Shown one piece after another: positions 1-9,366 of a stretch of 64,000 nt of DNA. How positions within the stretch are numbered: position 1 is the first letter of the stretch; each line of letters starts with the position of its first letter. The position numbers and the translations under genes are program-made. The notes under the pieces were generated by a model. That model saw only the letters and a list, made by a program, of their open reading frames with translations. It searched no databases and had not been told where the DNA came from. The stretch lies in assembly GCF_004217315.1 (NCBI RefSeq), contig NZ_SGWR01000005.1:124001-188000 (forward strand), read 5' to 3'. This DNA is from Corticibacter populi (GTDB taxonomy: Bacteria; Pseudomonadota; Gammaproteobacteria; Burkholderiales; Burkholderiaceae_C).

Positions 1-552
1 TGGGATGACACCCAGCTGTGCTGGCTGCCCGAGTGCGACGAATGGGGCCAGCTCAGCGTGCCGGGTATCCATGTGGCCGGTGACGGCGCGGCCATCGGCG
101 GCGCACTGGTAGCGGCGTTGCAGGGCGAACTGGCGGCGTTGGGTGCCATGCGTGGCTTGGGCGCCGGCGATGCGGCGGTCATCGGGCGGCGCGCGGCCGA
201 GTTGCGCGCGCAGATTCATCACCACCTGGCGATCCGCCCGTTCCTCAACCGCCAGTACCGCCCGCGCGACTCCTACCGCATTCCGGCCGATGAAGTGATG
301 GTCTGCCGCTGCGAGGAAGTCACGGCCGGGGCCATCCGCGAGCAGGTGACCATCGGCTGCATCGGTCCGAACCAGACCAAGTCCTTCAGCCGCTGCGGCA
401 TGGGCCCGTGCCAGGGACGCCAGTGCGGGCTGACGGTCACCGAGATCATTGCGCAGGCCAGCGGCCTGCCGCCACAGGAGGTGGGCTACTACCGCATCCG
501 CCCGCCGATCAAGGCGTTAACGCTGGGCCAGCTGGCACAAGGTGACGCATGA
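1..552 (+). CDS. FAD/NAD-dependent amine or opine oxidoreductase, HcnB/OoxA-like subunit (5' end missing)
   Basis: The gene is cut by the left edge; the frame is open from base 1 and about 183 C-terminal residues are visible. A flavoprotein tail (VAGDGAAIGG, codons from about base 76) is followed by a BFD-like [2Fe-2S] cysteine cluster: CRC at 304-312, then cysteines in IGCIGPN and SRCGMGPCQGRQCG up to about base 426. This arrangement is typical of the HcnB/OoxA subunit of cyanide-synthase-like, opine, proline or hydroxyproline dehydrogenases. It overlaps the next gene by ATGA (549-552), so the two subunits should be translationally coupled. The substrate cannot be told from sequence; the RidA-like gene just downstream suggests that an imine is produced. 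Confidence 0.82.
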   Translation, partial: WDDTQLCWLPECDEWGQLSVPGIHVAGDGAAIGGALVAALQGELAALGAMRGLGAGDAAVIGRRAAELRAQIHHHLAIRPFLNRQYRPRDSYRIPADEVMVCRCEEVTAGAIREQVTIGCIGPNQTKSFSRCGMGPCQGRQCGLTVTEIIAQASGLPPQEVGYYRIRPPIKALTLGQLAQGDA

Positions 553-1685
553 GTGGCAGGACCGGTGCCACGTCCACGGGCAGCGATGTGCTGGTCATCG
601 GTGGTGGCCTGCAGGGCCTCTCCAGCGCATTGCAGCTGGCGCGGCGCGGCCTGCGGGTGCGTCTGCTGGAGGCGGAGTACTGCGGACGCCACGCCTCGGG
701 CGTCAACGCCGGTGGCGTGCGCACGCTGGGGCGGCATGTGGCCGAGATTCCGCTGGCGCTCGGAGCGCGCCGGATGTGGCACCGGCTGCGGGAACTGCTT
801 GGCGATGATGGCGGCTTCGTCGCCAGCGGGCAACTGCAGGTGGCGGAGAACGCGGCCGATCAACAGGCGGCGCAGGAGCGCATTGCCCAATTGCAGGCAC
901 GCGGTTTCACGCACGAGCAGTGGATCGATCAGCAGGAGGTGCACGAACTGGTGCCCAGCATCTCGCCACACGTGGTGGGCGGCATCTGGGCGGCGGATGA
1001 TGGCTATGCACAGCCCTACCGCGTTGTCACGGCCTTCCGGCTGGCGGCGCTGCGGGCGGGCGTGCAGATCCATGAGGGCGCCGCAGCAACCACCGTCCGG
1101 CGGCGTGACGGCGTCTGGCAGGTCGAGGCTGGCAGCGCGCGCTACGCGGCGGCGCAATTGATCAACACGGCCGGAGCATGGGGCGCCGAACTGGCCGGCC
1201 GGCTCGGCGATGCCGTGCCGCTGCAGCCGGGCGGACTGATGTTGATGGTCACCCAGCGCGTGGCACCCTTCGTGCGGCCGGTGCTGGGCGCGGTGGGCCG
1301 GCCACTGTCGTTCAAGCAGTTCGACAACGGTACGGTGGTCATTGGGGGCGGCCTGCGCTGCGAGGCCGATGCCGCCGCGCGCGTGGCGCCGGTCGATCTC
1401 GCCAGCATGACGCGCAGCGCGCAGACCGTCGTCGATCTGTTCCCGCATCTGCGGGACATGCAGATCGTGCGGGCCTGGGCCGGGGTGGAAGGCTTTCTGC
1501 CAGACCAGATTCCGGTTATCGGGTTCGGGCGCGCGAGTCCTGGCGTAGTCCATGCCTTCGGTTTTTCCGCGCACGGTTTCGAGCTCAGCCCCATCATCGG
1601 CAGTATCGTGGCCGATCTCGTCGAGCACGGATCCACCGAGTGGCCCATCGCGCCTTTTGCGGTGGACCGCTTCGGCGCCGGCTGA
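549..1685 (+). CDS. FAD-dependent oxidoreductase of the DAO family (HcnC/OoxB-like subunit)
   Basis: A 378-residue flavoprotein. A Rossmann FAD motif lies at residues 13-20 (DVLVIGGGLQGLSSALQLA), and a DAO-type C-terminus has GVEGFLPDQIPVIG and a late FGFSAHGFELSP segment. The family oxidises amino or imino acids (D-amino acids, sarcosine, opines, hydroxyproline) with FAD. The start codon overlaps the stop of the iron-sulfur subunit gene, and together they match the two-subunit OoxA/OoxB or HcnB/HcnC layout, which passes electrons to the respiratory chain. No signal peptide or membrane segment is visible. Function as a soluble dehydrogenase beta subunit is inferred from family and context; the substrate is unknown. 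Confidence 0.82.
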   Translation: MSGRTGATSTGSDVLVIGGGLQGLSSALQLARRGLRVRLLEAEYCGRHASGVNAGGVRTLGRHVAEIPLALGARRMWHRLRELLGDDGGFVASGQLQVAENAADQQAAQERIAQLQARGFTHEQWIDQQEVHELVPSISPHVVGGIWAADDGYAQPYRVVTAFRLAALRAGVQIHEGAAATTVRRRDGVWQVEAGSARYAAAQLINTAGAWGAELAGRLGDAVPLQPGGLMLMVTQRVAPFVRPVLGAVGRPLSFKQFDNGTVVIGGGLRCEADAAARVAPVDLASMTRSAQTVVDLFPHLRDMQIVRAWAGVEGFLPDQIPVIGFGRASPGVVHAFGFSAHGFELSPIIGSIVADLVEHGSTEWPIAPFAVDRFGAG

Positions 1686-1728
1686 ATCCTTGTTTTTTCT
1701 ATCTTTTTCTCACCATCAGGAGTTTTCC

Positions 1729-2094
1729 ATGAGCAACGACAGCAATGACATCCAGCGCATCGACAGCAACGAGCGCCTCAGCCGCATCGTCATCCACAAC
1801 GGCACCGTGTACGTGGCCGGCGTGACGGCCAGCGACATTCACGCCGATATCGAGGGCCAGACCCGTGACGTGCTGGGCAAGATCGACGGCTATCTCGCCC
1901 AGGCCGGCACCAGCAAATCCCGCTTGCTCACGGTGCAGATCTGGCTCAAGGACATCGAACGCGACTTCGCCGGCATGAACAAGGCCTGGGGCGAATGGGC
2001 CGACCGCAGCGCCATGCCAACGCGAGCCACCTGCGAGGCCAGGCTGGCCCGCCCCGAACTGCTGGTGGAGGTGATCGTCACCGCCGCGCTCTGA
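1729..2094 (+). CDS. RidA family enamine/imine deaminase
   Basis: A 121-residue protein of the YjgF/YER057c/RidA family, about the usual length of 125-130. The start is the ATG at 1729, preceded by an AGGAG-like site at about 1718-1722; an in-frame upstream extension lies inside the oxidoreductase gene and is unlikely to be used. The family signature is visible: VYVAGVTA, a central QTRDVLGKIDGYLAQAG and the C-terminal PTRATCEARLARPELLVEV, where the Arg before ATC matches the catalytic Arg of RidA. RidA proteins hydrolyse reactive 2-aminoacrylate or imine intermediates to keto acids plus ammonia. A position directly after a DAO-type dehydrogenase fits removal of its imine product. The stop codon abuts an inverted-repeat element. 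Confidence 0.85.
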   Translation: MSNDSNDIQRIDSNERLSRIVIHNGTVYVAGVTASDIHADIEGQTRDVLGKIDGYLAQAGTSKSRLLTVQIWLKDIERDFAGMNKAWGEWADRSAMPTRATCEARLARPELLVEVIVTAAL

Positions 2095-2280
2095 GAGCCT
2101 GTTCACGCGCTTTTCGCGGGCTTATGGTCTCGCCAAGCAGCGGCATGGCTGCGCCATGCCCTTCGGGTGACGCCTGAAAAGCCGCGGCTGCGGCGTGGTA
2201 AATCCTCGCGGCGGTTTGTGCTTGGCACCGCATCGCCTGCCTGGGCCAGGTGGCCCGCGAAAAGACCGGGCACAGGCTCT
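2094..2280 (-). repeat. Inverted-repeat-ended element, copy A (diverged, reverse orientation)
   Basis: A 187-bp element whose ends are imperfect inverted repeats of about 28 bp (AGAGCCTGT...CTTTTCGCGGGC on both ends). Read on the minus strand, its interior matches the two copies at 58581-58849 and 63247-63479: the same order of CAGGCGATGCGGTGC, ACAAACCGC, CGAGGATTT and ACCCGAAGGGC blocks, with several indels. Its first base is the last base of the RidA stop codon. No open frame of note and no transposase. It fills the gap between ridA (+) and fumC (-). Confidence 0.78.
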
Positions 2281-2336
2281 GCGTGTGTGCCACCGGCCCG
2301 CGCCTGAAGGGCGCCAGTGCCGGTGGCCGTGGCCGT

Positions 2337-3737
2337 TCAGCGGCCGATCATGTGCTCAGGCACGACCCACTGGTCGAACTGCTCGCCAGTCAGGTGCCCT
2401 GAGGCCACGGCCGCTTCGCGCAGCGTCGTGCCTTCCTTGTGCGCCTTCTTGGCGATGAAGGCAGCCTTGTCGTAGCCGATGTGCGGGTTCAGCGCGGTGA
2501 CCAGCATCAGCGAGTTGCCGACCAGTTCGCTGATGCGCGCACGGTTGGGCTCGATGCCGACGGCGCAGTTGTGGTTGAAGCTCAGCATGCCGTCGGCCAG
2601 CAGCCGCACGCTCTGCAGGAAGTTGTGCGCCACGACGGGGCGGAACACGTTCAGCTCGAAGTTGCCGGAGGCGCCGCTGATGTTGATCGCCACGTCATTG
2701 CCGAACACTTGCGCAGCCAGCATGGTGACGGCTTCGCTCTGCGTCGGGTTGACCTTGCCGGGCATGATCGATGAGCCGGGCTCGTTCTCGGGAATGCTGA
2801 TCTCGCCGATGCCGCTGCGCGGGCCGCTGGCCAGCCAGCGCACGTCGTTGGCGATCTTCGTCAGGCTGGCTGCCAGGGTCTTCAGCGCGCCATGGGCGAA
2901 CACCAGCGCATCCTGCGACGCCAGCGATTCGAACTTGTTGGGCGAGGTGATGAAGGGCAGGCCGGTGATGCTGGCGAGCTCCTTGGCCACGCCTTCGGCA
3001 TAGCCCTTGGGCGCGTTCAGGCCGGTGCCGACTGCGGTGCCGCCCAGCGCCAGTTCGTAGAGGTGGGGCAGGGTGTCCTGCACGTGCTTCTTGCCGTGTT
3101 CCAGTTGGGCGACCCAGCCGGAGATTTCCTGGCCCAGCGTCAGCGGCGTGGCGTCCTGCAGGTGGGTGCGGCCGATCTTGACGATGTCATCGAACGCCTT
3201 GGCCTTTTGCGCCAGCGTGTTCTTGAGCACGTCGATCGCGGGCAGCAGCTTGTTGGTCAGCGCATCGACGGCGGCCACGTGCGAAGCGGTGGGGAACACG
3301 TCGTTGGACGACTGGCTCTTGTTCACGTCGTCATTGGGGTGCACCAGGCGGGCCTCGCCGCGCTCGCCACCCAGCAGCTCGCTGGCGCGGTTGGCAATGA
3401 CCTCGTTGAGGTTCATGTTGGTTTGCGTGCCCGAGCCGGTCTGCCAGACCACCAGCGGGAATTCATCGGGGTGCTTGCCGTCGATGATTTCCTGGGCGGC
3501 ATCGATGATCGCCTTGGTCTTTTTTTCATCGAGCAGGCCCAGCGCATGATTGACGGCGGCCGAGGCGCGCTTGACCTGGGCCAGCGCCTTGATGATTTCC
3601 CTGGGCTGCTTCTCGCCGGAGATGTCGAAGTTCTGCAGCGAGCGCTGGGTCTGTGCGCCCCAGAGCCTGTCGGCCGGGACCTCGATGGGACCAAAGGTGT
3701 CTTTTTCGGTGCGGGTGTTGGCGTTGTGCGTGCTCAT
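2337..3737 (-). CDS. fumC: Class II fumarate hydratase (fumarase C)
   Basis: A 466-residue class II fumarase, matching the usual 460-470, catalysing fumarate to L-malate in the TCA cycle without an iron-sulfur cluster. The superfamily signature [16 protein letters not shown] is present, with [18 protein letters not shown] and the HP.DDVN.SQSSND segment near the N-terminal third. The start chosen is the ATG at 3737 ([18 protein letters not shown]); an in-frame extension upstream runs through the AT-rich promoter region and is not credible. A Fur-box-like sequence lies about 50 bp upstream, consistent with iron-controlled use of the iron-free fumarase seen in pseudomonads and enterics. Single gene, divergent from algC. 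Confidence 0.96.
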   Translation of the reverse strand: MSTHNANTRTEKDTFGPIEVPADRLWGAQTQRSLQNFDISGEKQPREIIKALAQVKRASAAVNHALGLLDEKKTKAIIDAAQEIIDGKHPDEFPLVVWQTGSGTQTNMNLNEVIANRASELLGGERGEARLVHPNDDVNKSQSSNDVFPTASHVAAVDALTNKLLPAIDVLKNTLAQKAKAFDDIVKIGRTHLQDATPLTLGQEISGWVAQLEHGKKHVQDTLPHLYELALGGTAVGTGLNAPKGYAEGVAKELASITGLPFITSPNKFESLASQDALVFAHGALKTLAASLTKIANDVRWLASGPRSGIGEISIPENEPGSSIMPGKVNPTQSEAVTMLAAQVFGNDVAINISGASGNFELNVFRPVVAHNFLQSVRLLADGMLSFNHNCAVGIEPNRARISELVGNSLMLVTALNPHIGYDKAAFIAKKAHKEGTTLREAAVASGHLTGEQFDQWVVPEHMIGR

Positions 3738-3788
3738 GTCTCGATGTCTCGGTGCGTCCGGGCGTGATGGTTGAAAGGATGAATGACA

Positions 3789-3807
3789 TGAAATCATTAT
3801 CATTCTT
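3789..3807 (-). promoter_or_regulatory. Putative Fur box upstream of fumC
   Basis: Read on the minus strand the AT-rich stretch gives AAGAATGATAATGATTTCA, about 13 of 19 positions matching the classical Fur consensus, including an exact GATAAT hexamer. It stands out from very GC-rich surroundings and lies about 50-70 bp before the fumC start, a normal operator/promoter distance. fumC is Fur-controlled in several gamma-proteobacteria. It could also act on the divergent algC, whose start is about 190 bp away, but that is less likely. Confidence 0.5.
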
Positions 3808-3997
3808 GGCGCATTCATTGTAGTGACATTCCGGTTCGGGCGTGGTTCCAGGCTGCGGCGCCTGGTTGGCTTGGGGTTGGCGTAGCAGCAGACGCAGACG
3901 GACACACTTGCATGCCGGGCCGGGGCCAGGGGAAGCCCGCGGCCTGCTGCCAGGCCCCTACAATCGGCTTTTACCAGTACACCGGAGGGCTTTCCTC

Positions 3998-5380
3998 GTG
4001 ACCATCTCAGCATCCATTTTCAAGGCCTACGACATTCGCGGCATCGTGCCGAGCACGCTCGATGCGGACATCGCCCGGGCGCTCGGACGCGCCTTCGGGA
4101 CGGTGGCCCGGCGCGCTGGCGAGCGCGAGGTGGCCGTCGGCCGTGACGGGCGCCTCAGCGGCCCGGAGCTGTCGGCCGCTCTGATCGAAGGCCTGACCGC
4201 TGCCGGCGTGGATGTGCTGGACGCCGGCATGGTGACAACGCCGATGCTGTACTTTGCCGCCAGCACGCATGCCAGGAGCGGTATCCAGGTCACCGGCAGC
4301 CACAATCCCAAGGACTACAACGGCTTCAAGATGGTGCTGGCCGGCAAGGCCATCTACGGCAAGGATATCCAGCAGCTGCGCCAGCTGATGGAGGCCGATG
4401 CCTGGGACGATGTGCCCGCCGGCCAGGTGCGCCAGCTCGAGATCCTGCCCGAATACATCCAGCGCATCGCCTCCGACATCCACCTCGCGCGCCCCATCAA
4501 GGTGGTGGTTGATGCCGGCAATGGCGTGGCCGGCGCCAGCGCGCCGCAGGTGCTGCGCGCCATTGGTTGCGAGGTGGTCGAGCTGTTCACCGAGGTCGAT
4601 GGCAACTTCCCCAACCACCACCCGGATCCGAGCAAGCCCGAGAACCTGCGCGACCTGATTGCCGCGCTGCAGTTCAGCGACGCCGAGCTGGGCCTGGCCT
4701 TCGATGGCGATGGCGACCGCCTGGGCATCATCACCAAGGATGGGCAGAACATCTTCCCGGACCGCCAGATCATGCTGTTCGCGCAGGATGTGCTCTCGCG
4801 CGTGCCCGGTGGCGAAATCATCTTCGACGTCAAGTGCACGCAGCAGCTCGCCCCCTTCATCGAGCAGGCCGGTGGCAAGCCGGTGATGTACAGCACCGGC
4901 CACTCGCTTATCAAGGCGCGCATGCGCGAGACCGGCGCCCCGCTGGGCGGCGAGATGAGCGGCCACATCTTCTTCAAGGAGCGCTGGTACGGCTTTGACG
5001 ACGGCACCTACGCCGGCTGTCGCTTGCTGGAGATCCTCAGCCGCAGCGCCGATCCGTCGGCAGTGCTCAATGCCCTGCCGCAGAGCCACTCGACGCCGGA
5101 GATGAACATCGTCTGTGCCGAAGGCGAGCCGCACCAGCTGGTGGCCGAGCTGGTGGGCAAGGCGCAGTTCGAGGCACCAGCCAAGGTCAGCACCATCGAC
5201 GGCCTGCGCGTGGACTGGCCCGACGGCTTTGGCCTCGTGCGTGCTTCCAACACCACGCCAGTACTGGTGCTGCGCTTCGAGGGGCAGACCCCCGAGGCGC
5301 TCGCGCGCATCCAGAAGCAGTTCCTGGCGCTGGTGCAAAGCGTCAAGCCCGGCGCACAGATCGCCACGGCGGCGCACTGA
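3998..5380 (+). CDS. algC: Phosphomannomutase/phosphoglucomutase (AlgC-like)
   Basis: A 460-residue enzyme of the alpha-D-phosphohexomutase family, interconverting hexose 6- and 1-phosphates for GDP-mannose, UDP-glucose and LPS sugars. Seen in sequence: the catalytic serine loop [11 protein letters not shown] (Ser about 101), the metal loop DGDGDR (residues 236-241), the sugar-binding GEMSGHIFF, and the phosphate-binding [13 protein letters not shown] at the C-terminus. The start is GTG at 3998, with GGAGGG 8 bases upstream (3984-3989); a longer in-frame reading has no supporting ribosome site. It should feed the mannose-1-phosphate guanylyltransferase of the exopolysaccharide operon about 38 kb downstream. 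waaA follows after 27 bp. Confidence 0.93.
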   Translation: MTISASIFKAYDIRGIVPSTLDADIARALGRAFGTVARRAGEREVAVGRDGRLSGPELSAALIEGLTAAGVDVLDAGMVTTPMLYFAASTHARSGIQVTGSHNPKDYNGFKMVLAGKAIYGKDIQQLRQLMEADAWDDVPAGQVRQLEILPEYIQRIASDIHLARPIKVVVDAGNGVAGASAPQVLRAIGCEVVELFTEVDGNFPNHHPDPSKPENLRDLIAALQFSDAELGLAFDGDGDRLGIITKDGQNIFPDRQIMLFAQDVLSRVPGGEIIFDVKCTQQLAPFIEQAGGKPVMYSTGHSLIKARMRETGAPLGGEMSGHIFFKERWYGFDDGTYAGCRLLEILSRSADPSAVLNALPQSHSTPEMNIVCAEGEPHQLVAELVGKAQFEAPAKVSTIDGLRVDWPDGFGLVRASNTTPVLVLRFEGQTPEALARIQKQFLALVQSVKPGAQIATAAH

Positions 5381-5407
5381 GCGCGGCCAAGCACGAGCCT
5401 CGCTGCC

Positions 5408-6748
5408 ATGCCGCCACGCCAGCCCGCGCGCGAAGGCCTTGCCAGCCGCGCCGCCTTGCGTGCCTACGGGCTGGCCGCATGGCTGGCGCAGCCCTTGCTG
5501 CGCCGCAAGCTGCGCCGCCGTGCCCAGGCCGAGGCTGGCTACGCCGAGGCCGTGCCCGAGCGGTTCGGACGCTACACCACACCGGCCCAGACGCAGGCCG
5601 AGCTGCTGTGGATCCATGCCGTTTCACTGGGCGAGACGCGCACCGCTGGACTGCTGATCGCCGCCCTGCGCGAGCGCATTCCCGATGTGCGCATCCTGCT
5701 GACCCACGGCACGGCAACCGGCCGGGCCGAAGGCCGCCAGCTGCTGCAGGGCGGTGATCTCCAGTGCTGGCTGCCGTGGGACACGCCCGGCGCGGTGCGG
5801 CGTTTCTTCGCGCATTTCCGGCCGGCCATGGGCCTGCTGATCGAAACCGAAGTCTGGCCCAACCTCATCGACCAGGCTGCACACGCAGGCGTGCCGCTGT
5901 GGCTGGTCAATGCGCGCCTCAATGCCAAGTCGCTCGCCGGCGCCCAGCGTCTGCCGGCCCTGATGCGCCCGGCCTACGCCGGGTTGGCGGCCGTATACGC
6001 ACAGACCGAGCAGGACGCCGGGCGCCTGCGCGCCGCCGGTGCCAGCGTCACGGCCGTGACGGGCAACCTCAAGTTCGATGCCCGGCCCGATGCGCGGCTG
6101 CTGGCGCAGGGGCGCGACTGGCGCACCCGGTTCCGCCAGCGCACCGGCCGGCCGATCGTGATGCTGGCCAGCTCCCGCGCGGGCGAGGAGGCGCAGTGGC
6201 TGAACGCGATCCGCACCACCGCCGGCGCGCAGGATCTGCAATGGCTGGTGGTGCCGCGCCACCCGCAGCGTTTCGACGAGGTCGCGGCACTGGCCCGGGA
6301 GCGTGGCTTGGTGGTGTCCCGGCGCAGCCAGTGGCCGGCGGATGGCGAGGCGCCGCCGGCGGCGGATCTCTGGCTCGGCGACAGCATGGGCGAGATGGCG
6401 CTGTACTACGGCCTGGCGGACCTGGCCTTGCTGGGGGCATCGTTCGAGCCGCTGGGCGGGCAGAACCTGATCGAGGCCTGCGCCTGCGGCTGCCCGGTGG
6501 TGATGGGGCCGCACACCTTCAATTTTGCCCAATCCGCGGAGGACGCACTGGCGCAAGGCGTGGCCTGGCGTGCCGGGGACATGACGCAGGCCGTGGCGCT
6601 GGCGCTGCAACAGGTGCGGGATCCGGCGCAGCTGCGGCTGTGCAGCACGCGGGCGGAAGCCTTCGCGCAGCATCATCGTGGCGCGCTCGCTCGCCTTGCC
6701 GATGCCGTGGCGCTGGCTTTGCACCGGCACGCGCTGCCCGCACGCTAG
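5408..6748 (+). CDS. waaA: 3-deoxy-D-manno-octulosonic acid (Kdo) transferase
   Basis: A 446-residue GT30-family Kdo transferase, transferring Kdo from CMP-Kdo to lipid IVA at the inner face of the inner membrane. The N-terminus holds a hydrophobic or basic anchor (AAWLAQPLLRRKLRRR), then family motifs WIHAVSLGETRTA, LLTHGTATGR, ETEVWPNL, NARLNAKS and the nucleotide-binding C-terminal domain with GASFEPLGGQNLIEACACG and GPHTFNF. Length is close to E. coli WaaA (425). It follows algC by 27 bp in the same direction and may share its transcript, which would link LPS core synthesis with sugar-phosphate supply. Confidence 0.93.
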   Translation: MPPRQPAREGLASRAALRAYGLAAWLAQPLLRRKLRRRAQAEAGYAEAVPERFGRYTTPAQTQAELLWIHAVSLGETRTAGLLIAALRERIPDVRILLTHGTATGRAEGRQLLQGGDLQCWLPWDTPGAVRRFFAHFRPAMGLLIETEVWPNLIDQAAHAGVPLWLVNARLNAKSLAGAQRLPALMRPAYAGLAAVYAQTEQDAGRLRAAGASVTAVTGNLKFDARPDARLLAQGRDWRTRFRQRTGRPIVMLASSRAGEEAQWLNAIRTTAGAQDLQWLVVPRHPQRFDEVAALARERGLVVSRRSQWPADGEAPPAADLWLGDSMGEMALYYGLADLALLGASFEPLGGQNLIEACACGCPVVMGPHTFNFAQSAEDALAQGVAWRAGDMTQAVALALQQVRDPAQLRLCSTRAEAFAQHHRGALARLADAVALALHRHALPAR

Positions 6749-6842
6749 TGTCGTGAATCGGGGGCGGCGCATGTGCGCCAGCGGGCATATGTCGCATCCG
6801 CACACCATATGATCGATCGCCATCGATGACAGTTTGATGAAT

Positions 6843-6861
6843 AGGCATCGTTCTCATTAAA
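6843..6861 (-). promoter_or_regulatory. Possible Fur box upstream of the TonB receptor
   Basis: The minus-strand reading TTTAATGAGAACGATGCCT resembles the AATGAGAAnnATT half typical of Fur sites (about 10 of 19 to the classical consensus). It lies about 90 bp before the TonB receptor start in a locally AT-richer stretch, and overlaps a small CTCATT/AATGAG inverted repeat. Weak on sequence alone but supported by the gene that follows. Confidence 0.4.
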
Positions 6862-6951
6862 ATGAGCGCTTTCAGCCAGCCACCCTTGATCCCGGCCTCT
6901 GCCGGCGGGGACAGCCAGCCAGATGTTTGATCCTTTCCGGAAATCCATCCC

Positions 6952-9306
6952 ATGGCTTCATGCTCTCCGCCGGCTGCAACTCGGCCACCCGTCTCCTGGT
7001 GTGCCCCGACAGGCGCCCATTCGTTCAATTTGACACGCCATTGGCTGCTGGCCGCCGGGCTGGCCTCGCTGGCCCTGCCGATGACGGTCATGGCGCAGGC
7101 CGCGGCCAATGCGGCCTTGCCGGCCGACAGCAAGAGCCTCGCTGAAGTGCAGGTGCTGGGCCAGCGCGAGGAAGAAACGCGCGGCAGTCTCCAGCGCCTC
7201 GATGCCGAGACGCTGGCCGGGCAGGACACCAACAACATGGCCGACGTGGTGCGCTACCAGCCGCTGGTGAGCGCGCCGGGCATTGCCAGCGGTTCCGGCA
7301 ACAATGTCTGGGATGGCTCCGGCACCACCGGCTACAACATCCGCGGCGTCGATGGCAACCGCGTCGCCATTGATGTCGATGGCATTGCATTGCCGCCGGC
7401 CGAGAGCAAGCCCGACAGCATGCAGAACAACAGTTTTGCCGGCGGACGCGACACGCTGGAGCCGGAGCTTTATCAGCTGGTCGAGATCGAATCGGGCGCT
7501 ACCGCTTCGGGGCGGCCCGGCAGCAACGGCCTGGGCGGACGCGTGCGTTTCATCACCAAGTCCCCGGAGGACTTCCTGCAAGGCGGCCAGAGCCGGTACC
7601 TGGGCTACAAGTTCGGCTACCTCTCCAGCGACAAGAGCCGCATGCACGCGCTGACCGGCGCGGCGCAGGTGGGCGGCGTGCAGGCGCTGGGCATTTACGT
7701 GCGCCGTGATGGCGAAGAGGAGAAGTCCGAAGGCGACGTGGCGCCCAATCCCAAGGACTGGAACAGCAATGCCCTGCTCACCAAGTTCGTCTGGGGCGCG
7801 GGCACGAACAGCCGCCTGGGGCTGGGCATCGAGCATGTGGCGCGCGATACCGAACTGACCAACAATAACAAGATCACGGCGGCCAGTCCCTACGCCCCGC
7901 GCCAGGACGGCACCGATCGGCGCAGCCGCATCAGCCTCGAGCACACCTGGGTGCCGCAGGGAGAACTGGCGGCCTTCGACGTGCTGGACAGCCGCATTTA
8001 CTACCAGCGCAGCGAAGCCAAGAACCATACCACTGCACAGGTGCCCACGGCGCAGCCCCGCGTGCCGCGCGGCTATGAGCGCCACATCCTGACCAACAGC
8101 GAGTACAAGACGCTGGGCGTGACTGCCGATGCCAGCAAGCGGCTCGGTCAGCACCACGTGTTCTATGGCGCGGCGCTGACGCGGACCAACAATGAACGGC
8201 CCTGGGAGGAGAGCCGAAGCTATCTGGACAATGGCGAGGTGGCGCCCGTTGCTGCCCCCGTCAGGGACCGTGCCGCTTCCGCCAGGGACACGCGCCTGAG
8301 TCTCTATCTGCGCGACGAGATCGGCTTCACGCTGGCCGGGCGGCGCGCCACCTTGACGCCCGGGCTGACCGTGCAGCACCACCGCCTCAAGCCGACCGAT
8401 GTGGATCGCTATGCCGAAGGCTCCAGTGCCTCGGCAGGCGAATTGCGCACGCGTTCGGGCACCGACTGGCTGCCCAGCCTGAACCTGACGGTGCAACTGC
8501 AGCCGGGCTTCGATGCCTTCGCGCAATACAGCCGCGGCGTGCGCCAGCCGACAGTCAGCGAGTTGACGGGATCGTTCGAGAATCCGGGCACCGGCTACGC
8601 CGTACTGGGCAATCCGGACCTGAAGAAGGAGACCAGCGACAACTTCGAGCTGGGCGTGCGTGGCGAGCCCAGCCGTGGCGTGACGCTGAGTGCCTCGGCC
8701 TTCTACAGCCGCTACAGGAACTACATCGAATACACCAACATTGGGGTCGATCCGAGCCTGCCGCAGTTCGGCCTGTTTGTCTATCGCACCGACAACATCG
8801 GCAAAGCCACCATCTGGGGCACCGAACTGGCCAGCCGCTTTGAACTGGGCGAGTGGGCGCCATCGGTGCAGGGCCTGAGCCTGTCGCTGGCGGCCGGCTG
8901 GTCCAAAGGCACGGCGCGCAACAGCGAGACGGGCGAGAAGGCCGATCTGCCTTCGGTGCTGCCGGCCAAGCTGGTGCTCGGACTCGGCTATGACGATCCG
9001 GGCAAACGCTTTGGCGGCGCGCTGCACACGACATGGACGCGCGGCAAGCAGGCGCCGGGAGCCGATGTGCTGAGGGATTCGACGGGCGAATACTTCGACG
9101 TGCCCGGCGCCACCGTGCTGGACCTGACCGCCTACTGGAACATCAGCCGCAACGTGACCTGGCGCGCGGGTATCTACAACCTTGCCGACCGCAAGTACTG
9201 GGACTATGCCTCGGTGCGCGACCTGGCGGCCAGCGCCACCGGCGACATCGAGCGCCAGGCCCGTCCGGGCCGCAGCTTCGGTACCTCGCTGGAGGTGCGG
9301 TTCTGA
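6952..9306 (+). CDS. TonB-dependent hemoglobin/heme-type outer-membrane receptor
   Basis: A 784-residue outer-membrane receptor. A signal peptide (TRHWLLAAGLASLALPMTVMA) ends near residue 49, so the N-terminal stretch before it may be mis-started: the ATG at 6952 has no clear ribosome site, and an in-frame TTG near 7030 would give a standard signal peptide. Then come a TonB-box-like SLAEVQVLG, a plug domain with YNIRGVDGNRVAIDVDGI, and a beta-barrel with VRQPTVSELTG (FRAP-like) and GNPDLKKE (NPDL) boxes, ending in an aromatic EVRF. This pattern matches the TonB-dependent hemoglobin/transferrin/lactoferrin receptor family. The histidine many heme receptors carry between the two boxes is not seen. 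The HemS-like lipoprotein gene 60 bp downstream supports heme as ligand. Confidence 0.85.
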   Translation: MASCSPPAATRPPVSWCAPTGAHSFNLTRHWLLAAGLASLALPMTVMAQAAANAALPADSKSLAEVQVLGQREEETRGSLQRLDAETLAGQDTNNMADVVRYQPLVSAPGIASGSGNNVWDGSGTTGYNIRGVDGNRVAIDVDGIALPPAESKPDSMQNNSFAGGRDTLEPELYQLVEIESGATASGRPGSNGLGGRVRFITKSPEDFLQGGQSRYLGYKFGYLSSDKSRMHALTGAAQVGGVQALGIYVRRDGEEEKSEGDVAPNPKDWNSNALLTKFVWGAGTNSRLGLGIEHVARDTELTNNNKITAASPYAPRQDGTDRRSRISLEHTWVPQGELAAFDVLDSRIYYQRSEAKNHTTAQVPTAQPRVPRGYERHILTNSEYKTLGVTADASKRLGQHHVFYGAALTRTNNERPWEESRSYLDNGEVAPVAAPVRDRAASARDTRLSLYLRDEIGFTLAGRRATLTPGLTVQHHRLKPTDVDRYAEGSSASAGELRTRSGTDWLPSLNLTVQLQPGFDAFAQYSRGVRQPTVSELTGSFENPGTGYAVLGNPDLKKETSDNFELGVRGEPSRGVTLSASAFYSRYRNYIEYTNIGVDPSLPQFGLFVYRTDNIGKATIWGTELASRFELGEWAPSVQGLSLSLAAGWSKGTARNSETGEKADLPSVLPAKLVLGLGYDDPGKRFGGALHTTWTRGKQAPGADVLRDSTGEYFDVPGATVLDLTAYWNISRNVTWRAGIYNLADRKYWDYASVRDLAASATGDIERQARPGRSFGTSLEVRF

Positions 9307-9366
9307 TGGTGCCGTCCGTCATCGGGGCACCCGGTGGCGGTGACACCGATGGAATACATTGGAATC

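Noticed and set aside
3842-3997. Longer N-terminus for AlgC
   Set aside because: The GTG at 3998 has GGAGGG at correct distance and gives the normal family length.
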